A stretch of DNA of 64,000 nt. Source: Neomelitea salexigens DSM 19753. GTDB taxonomy: Bacteria; Pseudomonadota; Gammaproteobacteria; Pseudomonadales; Spongiibacteraceae. The position numbers and the translations under genes were made by a program. Below, piece by piece: positions 16,253 through 25,185 of this stretch. Location of the stretch: NCBI RefSeq assembly GCF_000422345.1, contig NZ_AULP01000006.1:1-64000 (forward strand), given 5' to 3'. Each line of letters starts with the position of its first letter. Position 1 is the first letter of the stretch. A model generated the notes under the pieces. The model was given only the letters and a program-made list of their open reading frames with translations. It was not told where the DNA came from and did no database searches.

Positions 16253-17182
16253 ATGGAGTTAATCCGCGGATTTCACAATTTCCGCCCGCGTCATCGCGGC
16301 TGCGTTGCTACGATTGGCGCTTTTGACGGCGTTCATCGCGGCCACCAAGCGGTGCTGCGGCAGCTGATTGATAAGAGTCGGGAGTACGGCCTGCCCTCAA
16401 CAGTGGTATTGTTCGAACCCCTGCCGCGAGAATTCCTGGCGCCCGATGCCGCGCCGCCACGGCTGATGTCATTTCGTGAAAAGTTTGAGGCGATTCGCGA
16501 CCTGGGTATCGACCGGGTGGTTCGCATTCGTTTTAACGATGCGCTGCGCAATATGAGCGCCGACGAGTTTATAACCAGTCTGTTTGTTAAAAATCTGGGT
16601 GCGAAATACATCGTTGTTGGCGACGACCTGCGCTTTGGCCGCGACCGCAGCGGTGACTTCGATCTATTGCGCAAGTACGGCGCACGCGATGGCTTTGATG
16701 TGATGGACACCGCGACCTTGCTTCACGAAGGTGAGCGAGTAAGCAGTACGCGGATTCGCGAAGTGCTGGGGCAGGGCGACTTCGCCCTTGCTGAGCATCT
16801 GTTGGGCCGCCCTTACAGTATTGCCGGACGTGTCATTGTCGGTCAGCAGCTTGGCCGCACTATTGGTGCGCCGACGGCGAATATCCAGTTGCGCCGCCTG
16901 CGCTCGCCGCTGTCAGGTGTATTTGCCGTGCAAGTCGCGGGCGTGTCTGATTCTCTGCTGCCGGCGGTTGCTAACGTCGGGGTTCGCCCAACAGTGGGCG
17001 ATTTGAGCAAGGCCATACTCGAAGTGCATTTATTGGATTTTGAAGGCGATCTGTATCGCCGCAATATCCGCGTGTTGTTTAGAGAAAAACTGCGCAACGA
17101 AATTAAATTTGATGGTATCGACGCGTTGAGCGAGCAAATTTCTCGTGACATCGCACAGGCGCGACGATTCTTCTCCCTTTAA
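16253..17182 (+). CDS. ribF: Bifunctional riboflavin kinase/FAD synthetase
   Basis: A 309-residue two-domain enzyme making FMN and then FAD from riboflavin. The N-terminal adenylyltransferase domain has GAFDGVHRGH and a later VSSTRIRE motif. The C-terminal flavokinase domain begins near residue 185 with GRVIVGQQLGRTIGAPTANI and includes GVFAVQV. The start is taken at ATG 16253 (MELIRGFHNF), which matches the usual beginning; a GTG at 16229 would add eight untypical residues. It is the first gene of a housekeeping run, 36 bases before ileS. Confidence 0.93.
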   Translation: MELIRGFHNFRPRHRGCVATIGAFDGVHRGHQAVLRQLIDKSREYGLPSTVVLFEPLPREFLAPDAAPPRLMSFREKFEAIRDLGIDRVVRIRFNDALRNMSADEFITSLFVKNLGAKYIVVGDDLRFGRDRSGDFDLLRKYGARDGFDVMDTATLLHEGERVSSTRIREVLGQGDFALAEHLLGRPYSIAGRVIVGQQLGRTIGAPTANIQLRRLRSPLSGVFAVQVAGVSDSLLPAVANVGVRPTVGDLSKAILEVHLLDFEGDLYRRNIRVLFREKLRNEIKFDGIDALSEQISRDIAQARRFFSL

Positions 17183-17218
17183 CTGTTCCCTATTGCCGGG
17201 CCTTTAAGACTAGCTTTT

Positions 17219-20038
17219 ATGAGTGATTACAAGCACACCCTGAACCTGCCAAAAACGGATTTTGCCATGAAGGCAAATTTGGCGAATCGTGAGCCGCAGG
17301 CGTTAAAGCGCTGGTACGACGAGGACTACTATGGCCAGATTCGCCGTGCGCGCGCCGGGCGGGAAAAGTTTGTCCTGCACGACGGCCCTCCGTATGCCAA
17401 TGGCGATATCCATATCGGCCATGCGGTCAATAAAATCCTGAAAGATATGATCGTTAAGTCTCGTACGTTAAGCGGCTTCGATGCCCCCTATGTGCCGGGC
17501 TGGGACTGTCACGGCTTGCCGATCGAGCTCAATGTCGAGAAAAAAGTGGGTAAGGTCGGGCGCAAGGTTGACGCTGCTACCTTCCGGCAGAAGTGCCGTG
17601 ACTATGCCTACAAGCAGGTCGACGGCCAGCGAGAAGGGTTTAAGCGCCTAGGTGTGCTGGGTGACTGGGAAAACCCCTACCTGACAATGAGCTTCGACTT
17701 TGAAGCCAATATCATTCGCGCCCTGGGCAAAATTGTTGAAAACGGCCACCTGCACAAGGGCTTCAAGCCCGTGCATTGGTGTATGGATTGCGGCTCGGCG
17801 CTGGCCGAAGCCGAGGTGGAGTACAAAGACAAGACATCGCCGGCGATTGATGTGCTGTTTCCGGTGATGGATGCCGCGGATGCTCGCCAGCGCTGCGGGC
17901 TTGCCGATAGCGTTGACGGCGCAATGAACCTGGTAATCTGGACCACAACGCCGTGGACGATACCGGCGAATATGGCTGTGTGCCTGCATGCCGAGCTGGA
18001 CTACGTTTGGTTGTCCTATCAACGAGACGGCAAAGCAGAGTTACTGCTTGTTGCTGAGGCCCTGCAGGAGTCCGTCACGAAGCGTGCCGGTATTACCGAT
18101 TACGCGGTGGTCGGCCAGTGTAAAGGGGCGGCGCTGGAGAACCTCGCTCTTCAGCACCCCTTGTATGCACGCCAAGTCCCGGTGATTTTGGGTGAGCACG
18201 TCACCACTGATGCGGGTACCGGCGCAGTGCACACCGCGCCAGCCCACGGCCAGGATGACTTTGTTGTCGGCCAGAAATATGGTTTGGATGTGTACAACCC
18301 TGTTGCGGCCAATGGTACCTACATTGAAGGCACGGAGTTATTTGCCGGTCAGCATGTGTTTAAAGCTAATGAGCAGGTGATCGCGGCACTGCAAGAGCGC
18401 GGTAGTTTGTTGCACAACGAGTCCTACGAGCACAGCTATCCGCATTGTTGGCGGCATAAATCGCCAATCATTTTTCGCGCGACTCCGCAGTGGTTTATCA
18501 GCATGAAGCAGGGCGGTCTGCTCGACAAAGCCATGGCCGAAGTGGATGCGGTGAACTGGATGCCAGGCTGGGGCCGGGCGCGTATTGAGTCGATGATGGG
18601 TGAGCGGCCCGACTGGTGTATCTCGCGCCAGCGTACCTGGGGCGCGCCAATTGCCCTGTTTGTTCATAAAGAAAGCGCTGAACTGCATCCGCGAACGCCG
18701 GCACTGATAGAGCAGATTGCTGAGCGGGTGGAGCAGGGCGGCATTCAGGCCTGGTTTGACCTGGACGCTGCCGAGCTGCTGGGAGACGAGGCGCAAAGCT
18801 ACGACAAGGTCGCGGATACCCTCGATGTATGGTTTGACTCCGGTGTCACGCACTACGCCGTATTGGCGCAGCGTGAGGAGCTGGCCTTCCCCGCAGATTT
18901 GTACCTTGAAGGCTCCGACCAGCACCGCGGCTGGTTCCAGTCCTCGATGCTCACTTCGGTGGCGGCGCAGGGCTGCGCGCCTTATAAGTCAGTGCTGACA
19001 CACGGCTTCACGGTGGATGCCAACGGTAGAAAAATGTCCAAGTCCCTGGGCAATGTGGTGGCGCCACAAGAAGTGATGAATAAGCTGGGCGCAGATATTC
19101 TCCGTCTTTGGGTGGCGGCGACCGACTACCGCAATGAGATGACGGTATCGGATGAGATATTTAAACGCACCGCCGACTCCTACCGCCGTATCCGCAATAC
19201 CGCGCGCTTCCTGCTTGCCAATATGGCAGGTTTTGAGCCGAGTGAGCATGCGCTGGCCAGCGACGAAATGCTCGCACTGGATAAGTGGATCGTCCATCGC
19301 GCTGCGGTTTTGCAAGATGAACTGCTGGCGGCCTACGATGCTTATCAATTCCACGTGGTATACCAGAAGTTGCACAACTTCTGTGTGCTGGAGCTGGGCG
19401 GCTTTTATTTGGATATTATCAAAGACCGCCAGTACACCACTCCGGAAAACAGCCAGTCGCGGCGTTCGGCGCAAACGGCTCTGTACCACATTGCCGAGGC
19501 GCTAACGCGCTGGATCGCGCCGATTCTCAGCTTTACCGCCGACGAGTTGTGGCAGGTTCTGCCCGGCGAGCATCAAGGGCCGGTATTTGCCGCTGAATGG
19601 TACCAGGGCCTGCAAAAACTCTCGGACGATGACGAGATGGGCGACGCCTTTTGGCAGCGTGTGCAGAGCGTGAAAACGGCGGTTAATAAAGTGCTGGAAA
19701 ACGCCCGTAACGAGGGCATTGTGGGCGGCTCCCTGCAGGCTGAAGTGACGCTGTTTTGTGATGATGAATTGATCGAGACGCTGTCTGCGCTGGGTGATGA
19801 GCTGCGTTTTGTGTTGATCACCTCATCTGCCATGCTCGCACCGATTTCCGCGGCGAATGAAGCTGAGACGACAGAGCTGGAGGGCTTACAGGTACGCGTT
19901 GGCGCCAGTGAAGGCATGAAATGTACGCGCTGTTGGCACTATCGCGAAGACGTTGGTCAATCAACGACGCATCCAGAACTGTGTTTCCGCTGTATAGATA
20001 ACGTCGATGGTGATGGTGAGGTTCGCCACTATGCCTAA
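17219..20038 (+). CDS. ileS: Isoleucyl-tRNA synthetase
   Basis: A 939-residue class I aminoacyl-tRNA synthetase. The HIGH motif is at residues 65-68 and KMSKS at 605-609. The editing (CP1) domain in the middle carries TTPWTIPAN. The C-terminal zinc finger has C902, C905, C922 and C925. It belongs to the bacterial, mupirocin-sensitive-like architecture by layout. No T-box is expected or seen. The end overlaps lspA by 8 bases, the conserved arrangement in gammaproteobacteria. Confidence 0.97.
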   Translation: MSDYKHTLNLPKTDFAMKANLANREPQALKRWYDEDYYGQIRRARAGREKFVLHDGPPYANGDIHIGHAVNKILKDMIVKSRTLSGFDAPYVPGWDCHGLPIELNVEKKVGKVGRKVDAATFRQKCRDYAYKQVDGQREGFKRLGVLGDWENPYLTMSFDFEANIIRALGKIVENGHLHKGFKPVHWCMDCGSALAEAEVEYKDKTSPAIDVLFPVMDAADARQRCGLADSVDGAMNLVIWTTTPWTIPANMAVCLHAELDYVWLSYQRDGKAELLLVAEALQESVTKRAGITDYAVVGQCKGAALENLALQHPLYARQVPVILGEHVTTDAGTGAVHTAPAHGQDDFVVGQKYGLDVYNPVAANGTYIEGTELFAGQHVFKANEQVIAALQERGSLLHNESYEHSYPHCWRHKSPIIFRATPQWFISMKQGGLLDKAMAEVDAVNWMPGWGRARIESMMGERPDWCISRQRTWGAPIALFVHKESAELHPRTPALIEQIAERVEQGGIQAWFDLDAAELLGDEAQSYDKVADTLDVWFDSGVTHYAVLAQREELAFPADLYLEGSDQHRGWFQSSMLTSVAAQGCAPYKSVLTHGFTVDANGRKMSKSLGNVVAPQEVMNKLGADILRLWVAATDYRNEMTVSDEIFKRTADSYRRIRNTARFLLANMAGFEPSEHALASDEMLALDKWIVHRAAVLQDELLAAYDAYQFHVVYQKLHNFCVLELGGFYLDIIKDRQYTTPENSQSRRSAQTALYHIAEALTRWIAPILSFTADELWQVLPGEHQGPVFAAEWYQGLQKLSDDDEMGDAFWQRVQSVKTAVNKVLENARNEGIVGGSLQAEVTLFCDDELIETLSALGDELRFVLITSSAMLAPISAANEAETTELEGLQVRVGASEGMKCTRCWHYREDVGQSTTHPELCFRCIDNVDGDGEVRHYA

Positions 20039-20537
20039 TAGCGGCGCTGCGCAGCAGCGGCGGGGGCGATTACTGTGGGTGATATTTGCCGCCGTTATTG
20101 TTTTAGTCGATCAAATTACCAAGGTTTGGGCCGACGCCAGTTTGGTTTATGGGCAGCCAAACCCCATTTTGCCGGTGCTGGATATTACGCTGCACTACAA
20201 CCCTGGGGCCGCTTTTAGCTTTTTGAGCGATGCCGGGGGATGGCAGCGTTGGTTTTTTACCGTTATCTCCGCCGCGGTAAGCGTTTACTTACTTGTGTGG
20301 CTAATGAAGCTGGGCCGAGAGCAGTGGCTGTTGTCGATGGCACTGGCTTTAGTGCTGGGGGGGGCGCTGGGAAACCTGTGGGACAGGGTTCGCCTCGGCC
20401 ATGTTATTGATTTTATTTCGGTGCACTGGGGTAACGCGTATTTCCCCACGTTCAATATTGCCGATGCGGCGATATCGGTGGGTGCCGTGCTGTTAATCAT
20501 CGACACTTTTAATCATTCAGATGCCGGCGACCAGTAA
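20031..20537 (+). CDS. lspA: Lipoprotein signal peptidase (signal peptidase II)
   Basis: A 168-residue inner-membrane aspartyl protease with four transmembrane helices that removes signal peptides from prolipoproteins. Catalytic aspartates are D127 (GHVIDFI) and D145 (FNIADAAIS); VDQITK near residue 26 and NPGAAFSFL are the other signature blocks. Start ATG 20031 lies within the end of ileS; an ATG at 20007 is in frame but gives an untypical leader. It would process the several lipoproteins in this window, including BamD. Confidence 0.95.
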   Translation: MPNSGAAQQRRGRLLWVIFAAVIVLVDQITKVWADASLVYGQPNPILPVLDITLHYNPGAAFSFLSDAGGWQRWFFTVISAAVSVYLLVWLMKLGREQWLLSMALALVLGGALGNLWDRVRLGHVIDFISVHWGNAYFPTFNIADAAISVGAVLLIIDTFNHSDAGDQ

Positions 20538-20567
20538 GGTCGGCATAGCGCTAACAGAGAAGCGATT

Positions 20568-21029
20568 ATGACTATTGCGATTGGTCCGGGAACCGCCGTC
20601 ACCCTGCATTTTGCTCTGCTGATGGAGGATGGTAGCGAGGTGGACTCCACCTTCGAGCGCAGCCCGGCGAGTTTCGTATTCGGTGACGGTAATTTGCTCC
20701 CCGGTGTGGAGGCGAAGCTGCAGGGGTTAACGGCAGGTCAGCAAGCGACGCTGACACTTGCCCCCGAAGATGCATTCGGCCAGCGCAACCCTGCAAATAT
20801 TCAGCGTATGCCACGCAGCCAGTTTGCTGATATTGAACTCAGTGAAGGCCTGGTGCTCAATTTTGCTGACGCAGCGAATACCGAGCTCCCCGGCGTAGTA
20901 AGCGCGATTGATGGTGAGCAGGTCGAGATTGACTTTAATCACCCCCTGGCGGGACAGCGGCTCGGTTTCCGCGTTGAGATTCTCGACGTGCAGGTCCATG
21001 CTGACGATGAAGAGGCCGGCGCGGAGTAA
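20568..21029 (+). CDS. fkpB: FKBP-type peptidyl-prolyl isomerase (SlpA)
   Basis: A 153-residue SlyD-like FKBP isomerase. The FKBP core has two parts, residues 1-70 and 120-150, interrupted by an IF (insert-in-flap) chaperone domain around 70-120. Typical sequences are LLPGVEAKLQGLTAGQ, LAPEDAFGQRNP and FNHPLAGQRLGFRVEIL. Unlike SlyD it has no histidine-rich tail. Start ATG 20568 with AGAGAAG upstream. It sits between lspA and ispH, the conserved place for fkpB, and 3 bases separate it from ispH. Confidence 0.93.
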   Translation: MTIAIGPGTAVTLHFALLMEDGSEVDSTFERSPASFVFGDGNLLPGVEAKLQGLTAGQQATLTLAPEDAFGQRNPANIQRMPRSQFADIELSEGLVLNFADAANTELPGVVSAIDGEQVEIDFNHPLAGQRLGFRVEILDVQVHADDEEAGAE

Positions 21030-21032
21030 ACT

Positions 21033-21986
21033 ATGAAAATTGTTCTCGCTAACCCCCGTGGGTTCTGTGCTGGTGTGGATCGCGCTATCGAGATCGTGAA
21101 TCGCGCCTTGGATGTGTTTGGCTCACCAATCTACGTGCGCCACGAAGTTGTTCACAACAAGTTCGTTGTTGAGAACCTGCGGCAGCGAGGTGCCATATTT
21201 GTCGATGAGCTCGATGAAGTGCCCGACGACAAAATCGTGATTTTCAGCGCTCATGGTGTTTCCAAAGCGGTTAGGAACGAGGCGGCGCGCCGGGGCTTAA
21301 AGGTATTTGATGCGACGTGTCCGCTGGTGACCAAGGTTCATATGGAAGTGGTCAACTACAGCAACGCCGGGCGCGAATGTGTACTGATCGGCCACAAGGG
21401 CCACCCGGAAGTTGAAGGAACGATGGGGCAATACGACGTTAGCCAAGGCGGAAATATCTACCTTGTTGAGGATGTTGAGCAAGCGCTCAAGCTCGAGGTT
21501 AAACAGCCGGAAAAATTGTCATTTGTCACGCAAACGACGCTATCCATGGACGATACGGCGGCGGTCATCGATGCGCTGCGGCAGCGCTTCCCTGCTATAG
21601 AGGGGCCGCGCAAAGATGACATTTGCTACGCCACTCAAAACCGACAGGATGCGGTGAAAACACTCGCCCAGCAAGCCGACCTAGTGCTTGTTGTGGGGTC
21701 ACCGAACAGCTCTAATTCGAATCGCTTACGCGAATTAGCCGAGCGCTTTGGCTGTCAGGCACAGCTGATCGACAATGAGAAAGACATACAGCCCCAGTGG
21801 CTCAAAGAGGGCTTGCGAATCGGCATTACGGCCGGGGCCTCGGCGCCGGAAATACTGGTGAAAGCCGTGATCGACAGGCTCTGTGAGCTGGGCGCGTCAG
21901 CCCCTGAGGAGCTTGAGGGGCGCGCAGAAAATATTACTTTTTCCCTGCCTCGCGAACTGCGCTGGGTTGACGGGGCGTCGCATTAA
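21033..21986 (+). CDS. ispH: 4-hydroxy-3-methylbut-2-enyl diphosphate reductase
   Basis: A 317-residue [4Fe-4S] enzyme, the last step of the MEP isoprenoid pathway, giving IPP and DMAPP. Cluster cysteines are C12 ([10 protein letters not shown]), C96 (DATCPLV) and C198 ([10 protein letters not shown]). The catalytic glutamate lies in [10 protein letters not shown], and [12 protein letters not shown] is the substrate-binding loop. The last gene of the ribF operon. Its stop overlaps by 4 bases the stop of the convergent fimT-like gene, with no terminator between. Confidence 0.96.
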   Translation: MKIVLANPRGFCAGVDRAIEIVNRALDVFGSPIYVRHEVVHNKFVVENLRQRGAIFVDELDEVPDDKIVIFSAHGVSKAVRNEAARRGLKVFDATCPLVTKVHMEVVNYSNAGRECVLIGHKGHPEVEGTMGQYDVSQGGNIYLVEDVEQALKLEVKQPEKLSFVTQTTLSMDDTAAVIDALRQRFPAIEGPRKDDICYATQNRQDAVKTLAQQADLVLVVGSPNSSNSNRLRELAERFGCQAQLIDNEKDIQPQWLKEGLRIGITAGASAPEILVKAVIDRLCELGASAPEELEGRAENITFSLPRELRWVDGASH

Positions 21987-22501
21987 TCAGCGCGAGGCTG
22001 GCAGTCTGTGCTCGCTGCCGTCTCTCGGCGCAGGCGCCCGCCGATGCTTAAAATGAGTTTACGGCCTTCTCCGCCGGTTATTGGGCAGAGAGTGAGTGTA
22101 CCCACTTGAAAGGCATTGCTTTTTAGGTGGGCACTACCATCTGAGCGGTAGCTCAAATAGTGTTGAACGTGCCGGTTCCCCGAGGCACTGACTCCCTTCA
22201 GTCTCGGAATCTTCCGCAATACTTCTTCATCGGGGTCATGTTTGCCGTTGTGGTTATGGTCGGTGAATATGATAGCGCCGGTTTCCCACGAGTCTCCCAT
22301 GTTGCGTATGCTGACAGTCTCATTGAAGTAGGCGGCTTGCTGGCGGGCAAACAGCGCGGCGGCGTAAAGCGTGTTGGTGGCTGCGACTAGCTGCTGTTTC
22401 TGCTTTAAGCGTTGAAATGACGGGATTGCGCCCGCACTCATCAGCACGGCAATGCTGATCGCCACCAACAGTTCTATCAGCGTCTTCCCCTGGTCGTTCA
22501 T
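21983..22501 (-). CDS. fimT: FimT/GspH-like minor pseudopilin, divergent
   Basis: A 172-residue type IV prepilin-like protein. After a five-residue leader ending in Gly, the mature part begins K-T-L-I-E followed by a hydrophobic helix. The glutamate at mature position 5 is kept, but the first residue is Lys instead of the usual Phe or Met. The rest is a GspH-type domain with a [14 protein letters not shown] calcium-like loop and two C-terminal cysteines. It is divergent from the main minor-pilin operon and ends 4 bases inside ispH. Probably initiates or caps pili with the other minor pilins; a different assignment within FimT/FimU/GspH is possible. Confidence 0.82.
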   Translation of the reverse strand: MNDQGKTLIELLVAISIAVLMSAGAIPSFQRLKQKQQLVAATNTLYAAALFARQQAAYFNETVSIRNMGDSWETGAIIFTDHNHNGKHDPDEEVLRKIPRLKGVSASGNRHVQHYLSYRSDGSAHLKSNAFQVGTLTLCPITGGEGRKLILSIGGRLRRETAASTDCQPRAD

Positions 22502-22670
22502 CGTGGAATCCTTTCCATTCTGATGCTATATCTATAGTGGAGAAGTGCCTATTAATCAACCGGATTGTCCGAATATTACGACACGATGTAGCGGCATTTG
22601 CGTATTAATTTTGAGACCTAGTCGGCGTAATTTGCATAGAAACAATATTCGTGCAAAGTGTGAGACATCC

Positions 22671-23177
22671 ATGTTTACTCTGTCAGAAAAGGGCTTCACT
22701 CTCATAGAGCTGATGGTAACTATTTCGGTAGTCGCCATTCTGGCTTCTGTGGCGGTTCCCAGCTTCAGCAATTTTATCGTTGACTCTCGGGTGCGTGCTG
22801 ATATGCAGAACTTAGTTCGGTCTAGCGCCACGGCCCGGGCCGAAGCTGTGAGCCGTGCAGAAGATGTCTTGATTACTGCGACGGCTGAAGATTGGAGCCA
22901 AGGTTGGCGTGTCTGGGTTGATAGAAATAGCGACGGCAAGGTGGATAAGGGTGAGACGGTCAAGCTGGTACCACCTCTTTCCGAAGGGGCGTCGTTAGTA
23001 GTAAAGAGAAGTGGCACCGTGTTGACCGAGTTCAGTTTTAACCGCCAGGGCTTTTTAAATGATCCCGAGTCCATTGCGATGGCGTATGAGCTAGAAAAGG
23101 AAGGCTGTGCTCATTCAAGAGATATCAACATCAGCGCTAGCGGTCAGCTTTCTCTCGCTGAAGGGGGCTGCAAATGA
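22671..23177 (+). CDS. fimU: Minor pilin FimT/FimU (GspH family), cluster 1
   Basis: A 168-residue prepilin: short leader ending MFTLSEKG, then FTLIELMVTISVVAILASV, the N-methylated helix. The GspH domain includes DWSQGWRVWVD and a DRNSDGKVDKGE loop. It opens the first minor-pilin operon (fimU-pilV-pilW-pilX-pilY1-pilE) and overlaps pilV by 4 bases. The start is ATG 22671; an upstream in-frame extension from 22545 puts a long untypical leader before the prepilin. These proteins form the priming complex at the pilus tip. Whether it is FimT or FimU cannot be settled by eye. Confidence 0.88.
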   Translation: MFTLSEKGFTLIELMVTISVVAILASVAVPSFSNFIVDSRVRADMQNLVRSSATARAEAVSRAEDVLITATAEDWSQGWRVWVDRNSDGKVDKGETVKLVPPLSEGASLVVKRSGTVLTEFSFNRQGFLNDPESIAMAYELEKEGCAHSRDINISASGQLSLAEGGCK

Positions 23178-23620
23178 ATGCTTTGAAAAACACACAGCGC
23201 GGTACCACGCTGATAGAAGTCCTTGTTGCGATCCTTGTTACTGCGACAGGGGTAATGGGTGCCGCGTCAATGCAAATTAACTCTTTGAAATTTAACCAAA
23301 CTGCCAAGTTTCGTTCGTCAGCGGTCTTCCTCGCCAATGATATTGCCGACAGGTTGCGCGCTAACCGCGGTCAGGCGCTAGGGGGAAGCTACGATATCGC
23401 CGTGGATGACGAGGCGCCCTCGGGTGATACCACGGCGCAGGTAGATTTGCGCGACTGGCTGGCCGAGCTCTCCCGCCGGATGCCGGCCGGGGACGGGGAA
23501 ATTGTCCGCGACGGCAACCGTTTCGTGATTTCAGTGAGCTGGTCTGAAAGCCGGGTGAGCAAAACCCGTGAAAAGAGCGCTGATAACGCGCAAGTTTTTG
23601 AGTTCGTAACGGAGTTGTGA
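23174..23620 (+). CDS. pilV: Minor pilin PilV, cluster 1
   Basis: A 148-residue type IV prepilin. The leader MNALKNTQRG is followed by TTLIEVLVAILVTATGVMG, the pattern of PilV/GspI, and the body contains RSSAVFLANDIADRLRANR. It overlaps fimU by 4 bases (ATGA) and lies one base before pilW. PilV belongs to the minor-pilin core that primes pilus assembly and carries PilY1. Confidence 0.9.
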   Translation: MNALKNTQRGTTLIEVLVAILVTATGVMGAASMQINSLKFNQTAKFRSSAVFLANDIADRLRANRGQALGGSYDIAVDDEAPSGDTTAQVDLRDWLAELSRRMPAGDGEIVRDGNRFVISVSWSESRVSKTREKSADNAQVFEFVTEL

Positions 23621-23621
23621 G

Positions 23622-24644
23622 TTGAGACGTCGCCAAACAGGATTTGGGCTCGTTGAGCTGATGATCGCAATTACTTTGGGCCTAGCGCTAAGTGCGGCTG
23701 TAATACAGGTATTTGTGGCTACACGGACCAGTAATCGGATGCAGGACTCGCTGTCGATGATCCAGGAAAATGCGCGTTTTGCGATGGCGTTCTTGGGGAA
23801 GGAAATTCGCATGGCGGGATATATGGGGTGCAGCTCGGTGGGCAATATTGAGCCGAATGTTATTGCTAAGCCCGCGAGTGATGTTGATTTTATCCCGGTT
23901 GTGGGTCAAGACAATGTTGCCGCGGGGCATGAAAGAGACGCCGTACCGGGCACTGACGTGATACGGATCAAGCGCGGCTCTGATGAAACCATAAAGATTA
24001 CCGGCAACCTGTCGCCGAACAATGCAAACGTGCAGATCGAAAATAACAGCATTGATATTAAGCAAAATGATTATGTGCTAATAGCTGACTGTTCGACGGC
24101 AGATATTTTTCGCGTGACGAACTCGCCAAAGGGCGAAGGCAAGGGCAAGACAACATTGGCTCATGCTTCATCGAATAACAGCAACAATCGCTTGAGCAAA
24201 ATTTATAGTGGCGATGCTGAAATTTTCGGATTTGAAACAACACACTTTTTTGTTCGGGATACTGGGCGGAAGACGGCCGGTGGCTCGCCAGTTTATGCGC
24301 TCTATAGTCAGCATAGGGGGCTTTCATCTGGAGGTGCGGAGGAGCCTGCGATAGAGCTGGTGGAGGGAATAGAGAACCTTCAGTTGAGCTATGGCCTTGA
24401 TACTTCAGGTGACCGCGCCGTCGATGAGTACAAAGCCGCCGATGCCGTTGCCGACTGGCTGGATGTAGTAAGTGTGCGAGTGGAGTTAACGCTAGTCGGT
24501 AATGACGAAAATATTGTTGGCGAAGATGGTGATGCCGATGCCCAAACTGTAACGGACCGGGACGGAAACACCATTGCCAACGGAGATGGCCGCATGCGCC
24601 AGGTTTTTACCTCGGTGTTTGCTCTACGTAATAGGTTGCCATGA
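23622..24644 (+). CDS. pilW: Minor pilin PilW, cluster 1
   Basis: A 340-residue prepilin: leader MRRRQTG, then FGLVELMIAITLGLALSAAV. The large beta domain follows, with IQENARFAMAFLGKEIRMAGYMGC near residue 47, as in PilW. The predicted start is TTG 23622, one base after the pilV stop; no better start exists before the leader. The C-terminus FTSVFALRNRLP is typical. The stop overlaps pilX by 4 bases. Confidence 0.9.
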   Translation: MRRRQTGFGLVELMIAITLGLALSAAVIQVFVATRTSNRMQDSLSMIQENARFAMAFLGKEIRMAGYMGCSSVGNIEPNVIAKPASDVDFIPVVGQDNVAAGHERDAVPGTDVIRIKRGSDETIKITGNLSPNNANVQIENNSIDIKQNDYVLIADCSTADIFRVTNSPKGEGKGKTTLAHASSNNSNNRLSKIYSGDAEIFGFETTHFFVRDTGRKTAGGSPVYALYSQHRGLSSGGAEEPAIELVEGIENLQLSYGLDTSGDRAVDEYKAADAVADWLDVVSVRVELTLVGNDENIVGEDGDADAQTVTDRDGNTIANGDGRMRQVFTSVFALRNRLP

Positions 24645-25171
24645 TGAGTCAATTAGAAAACAGCCAGCGCGGAGCGGTATTAATTGTTGCCCTGGTCTTT
24701 ATGCTAATTCTCACCATTGTAGGTGTGGCGGCGATGAGTAACGCCACTTTGCAGGAGCGGATGGCGGGGAATAGCAAAGATGTAAATATCGCCTTCCAGG
24801 CGGCCGAGGCGGCGATTAGAGAGGCTGAGGATTCACTGGGGGCGATTTCTGCGGCAGGTTTTATTGGCAAAGACGGCCTTTATCTTTCTTGTCCCGATCC
24901 GGACGATGATCGTCAAGAGTGTAATGTCCCAGACTGGCAGGACGAAAAGTCATCAGGCTGGATCGTTATGAACGATGCAGTGCCGGATGTTAGCCGGCAG
25001 CCAGAATATGTAATTGAACAGATCAGCGCGATCGATGACCCAGATGCTCCGCTTGACGCGGATAAGAAGGTGACTCTGAAAGGTTATTACAGAGTCATCG
25101 CAAGGGGGTTTGGCTTGAATGATCGCAGTATGGTGGTGTTGGTAACAACCTACAAACGCGTAGAGAGCTAA
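24641..25171 (+). CDS. pilX: Minor pilin PilX, cluster 1
   Basis: A 176-residue PilX. The leader ends NSQRG, followed by AVLIVALVFMLILTIVGVAAM. The usual Glu at mature position 5 is replaced by a hydrophobic residue, as in other PilX/GspK-like proteins. NATLQERMAGNSKDVNIAFQAAEAAIREAE is the conserved block after the helix, split here only for reading. Start ATG 24641 overlaps pilW; ATG 24644 is equally possible. pilY1 follows after a few bases. Confidence 0.9.
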   Translation: MMSQLENSQRGAVLIVALVFMLILTIVGVAAMSNATLQERMAGNSKDVNIAFQAAEAAIREAEDSLGAISAAGFIGKDGLYLSCPDPDDDRQECNVPDWQDEKSSGWIVMNDAVPDVSRQPEYVIEQISAIDDPDAPLDADKKVTLKGYYRVIARGFGLNDRSMVVLVTTYKRVES

Positions 25172-25185
25172 GCAAGGTGAAAATT

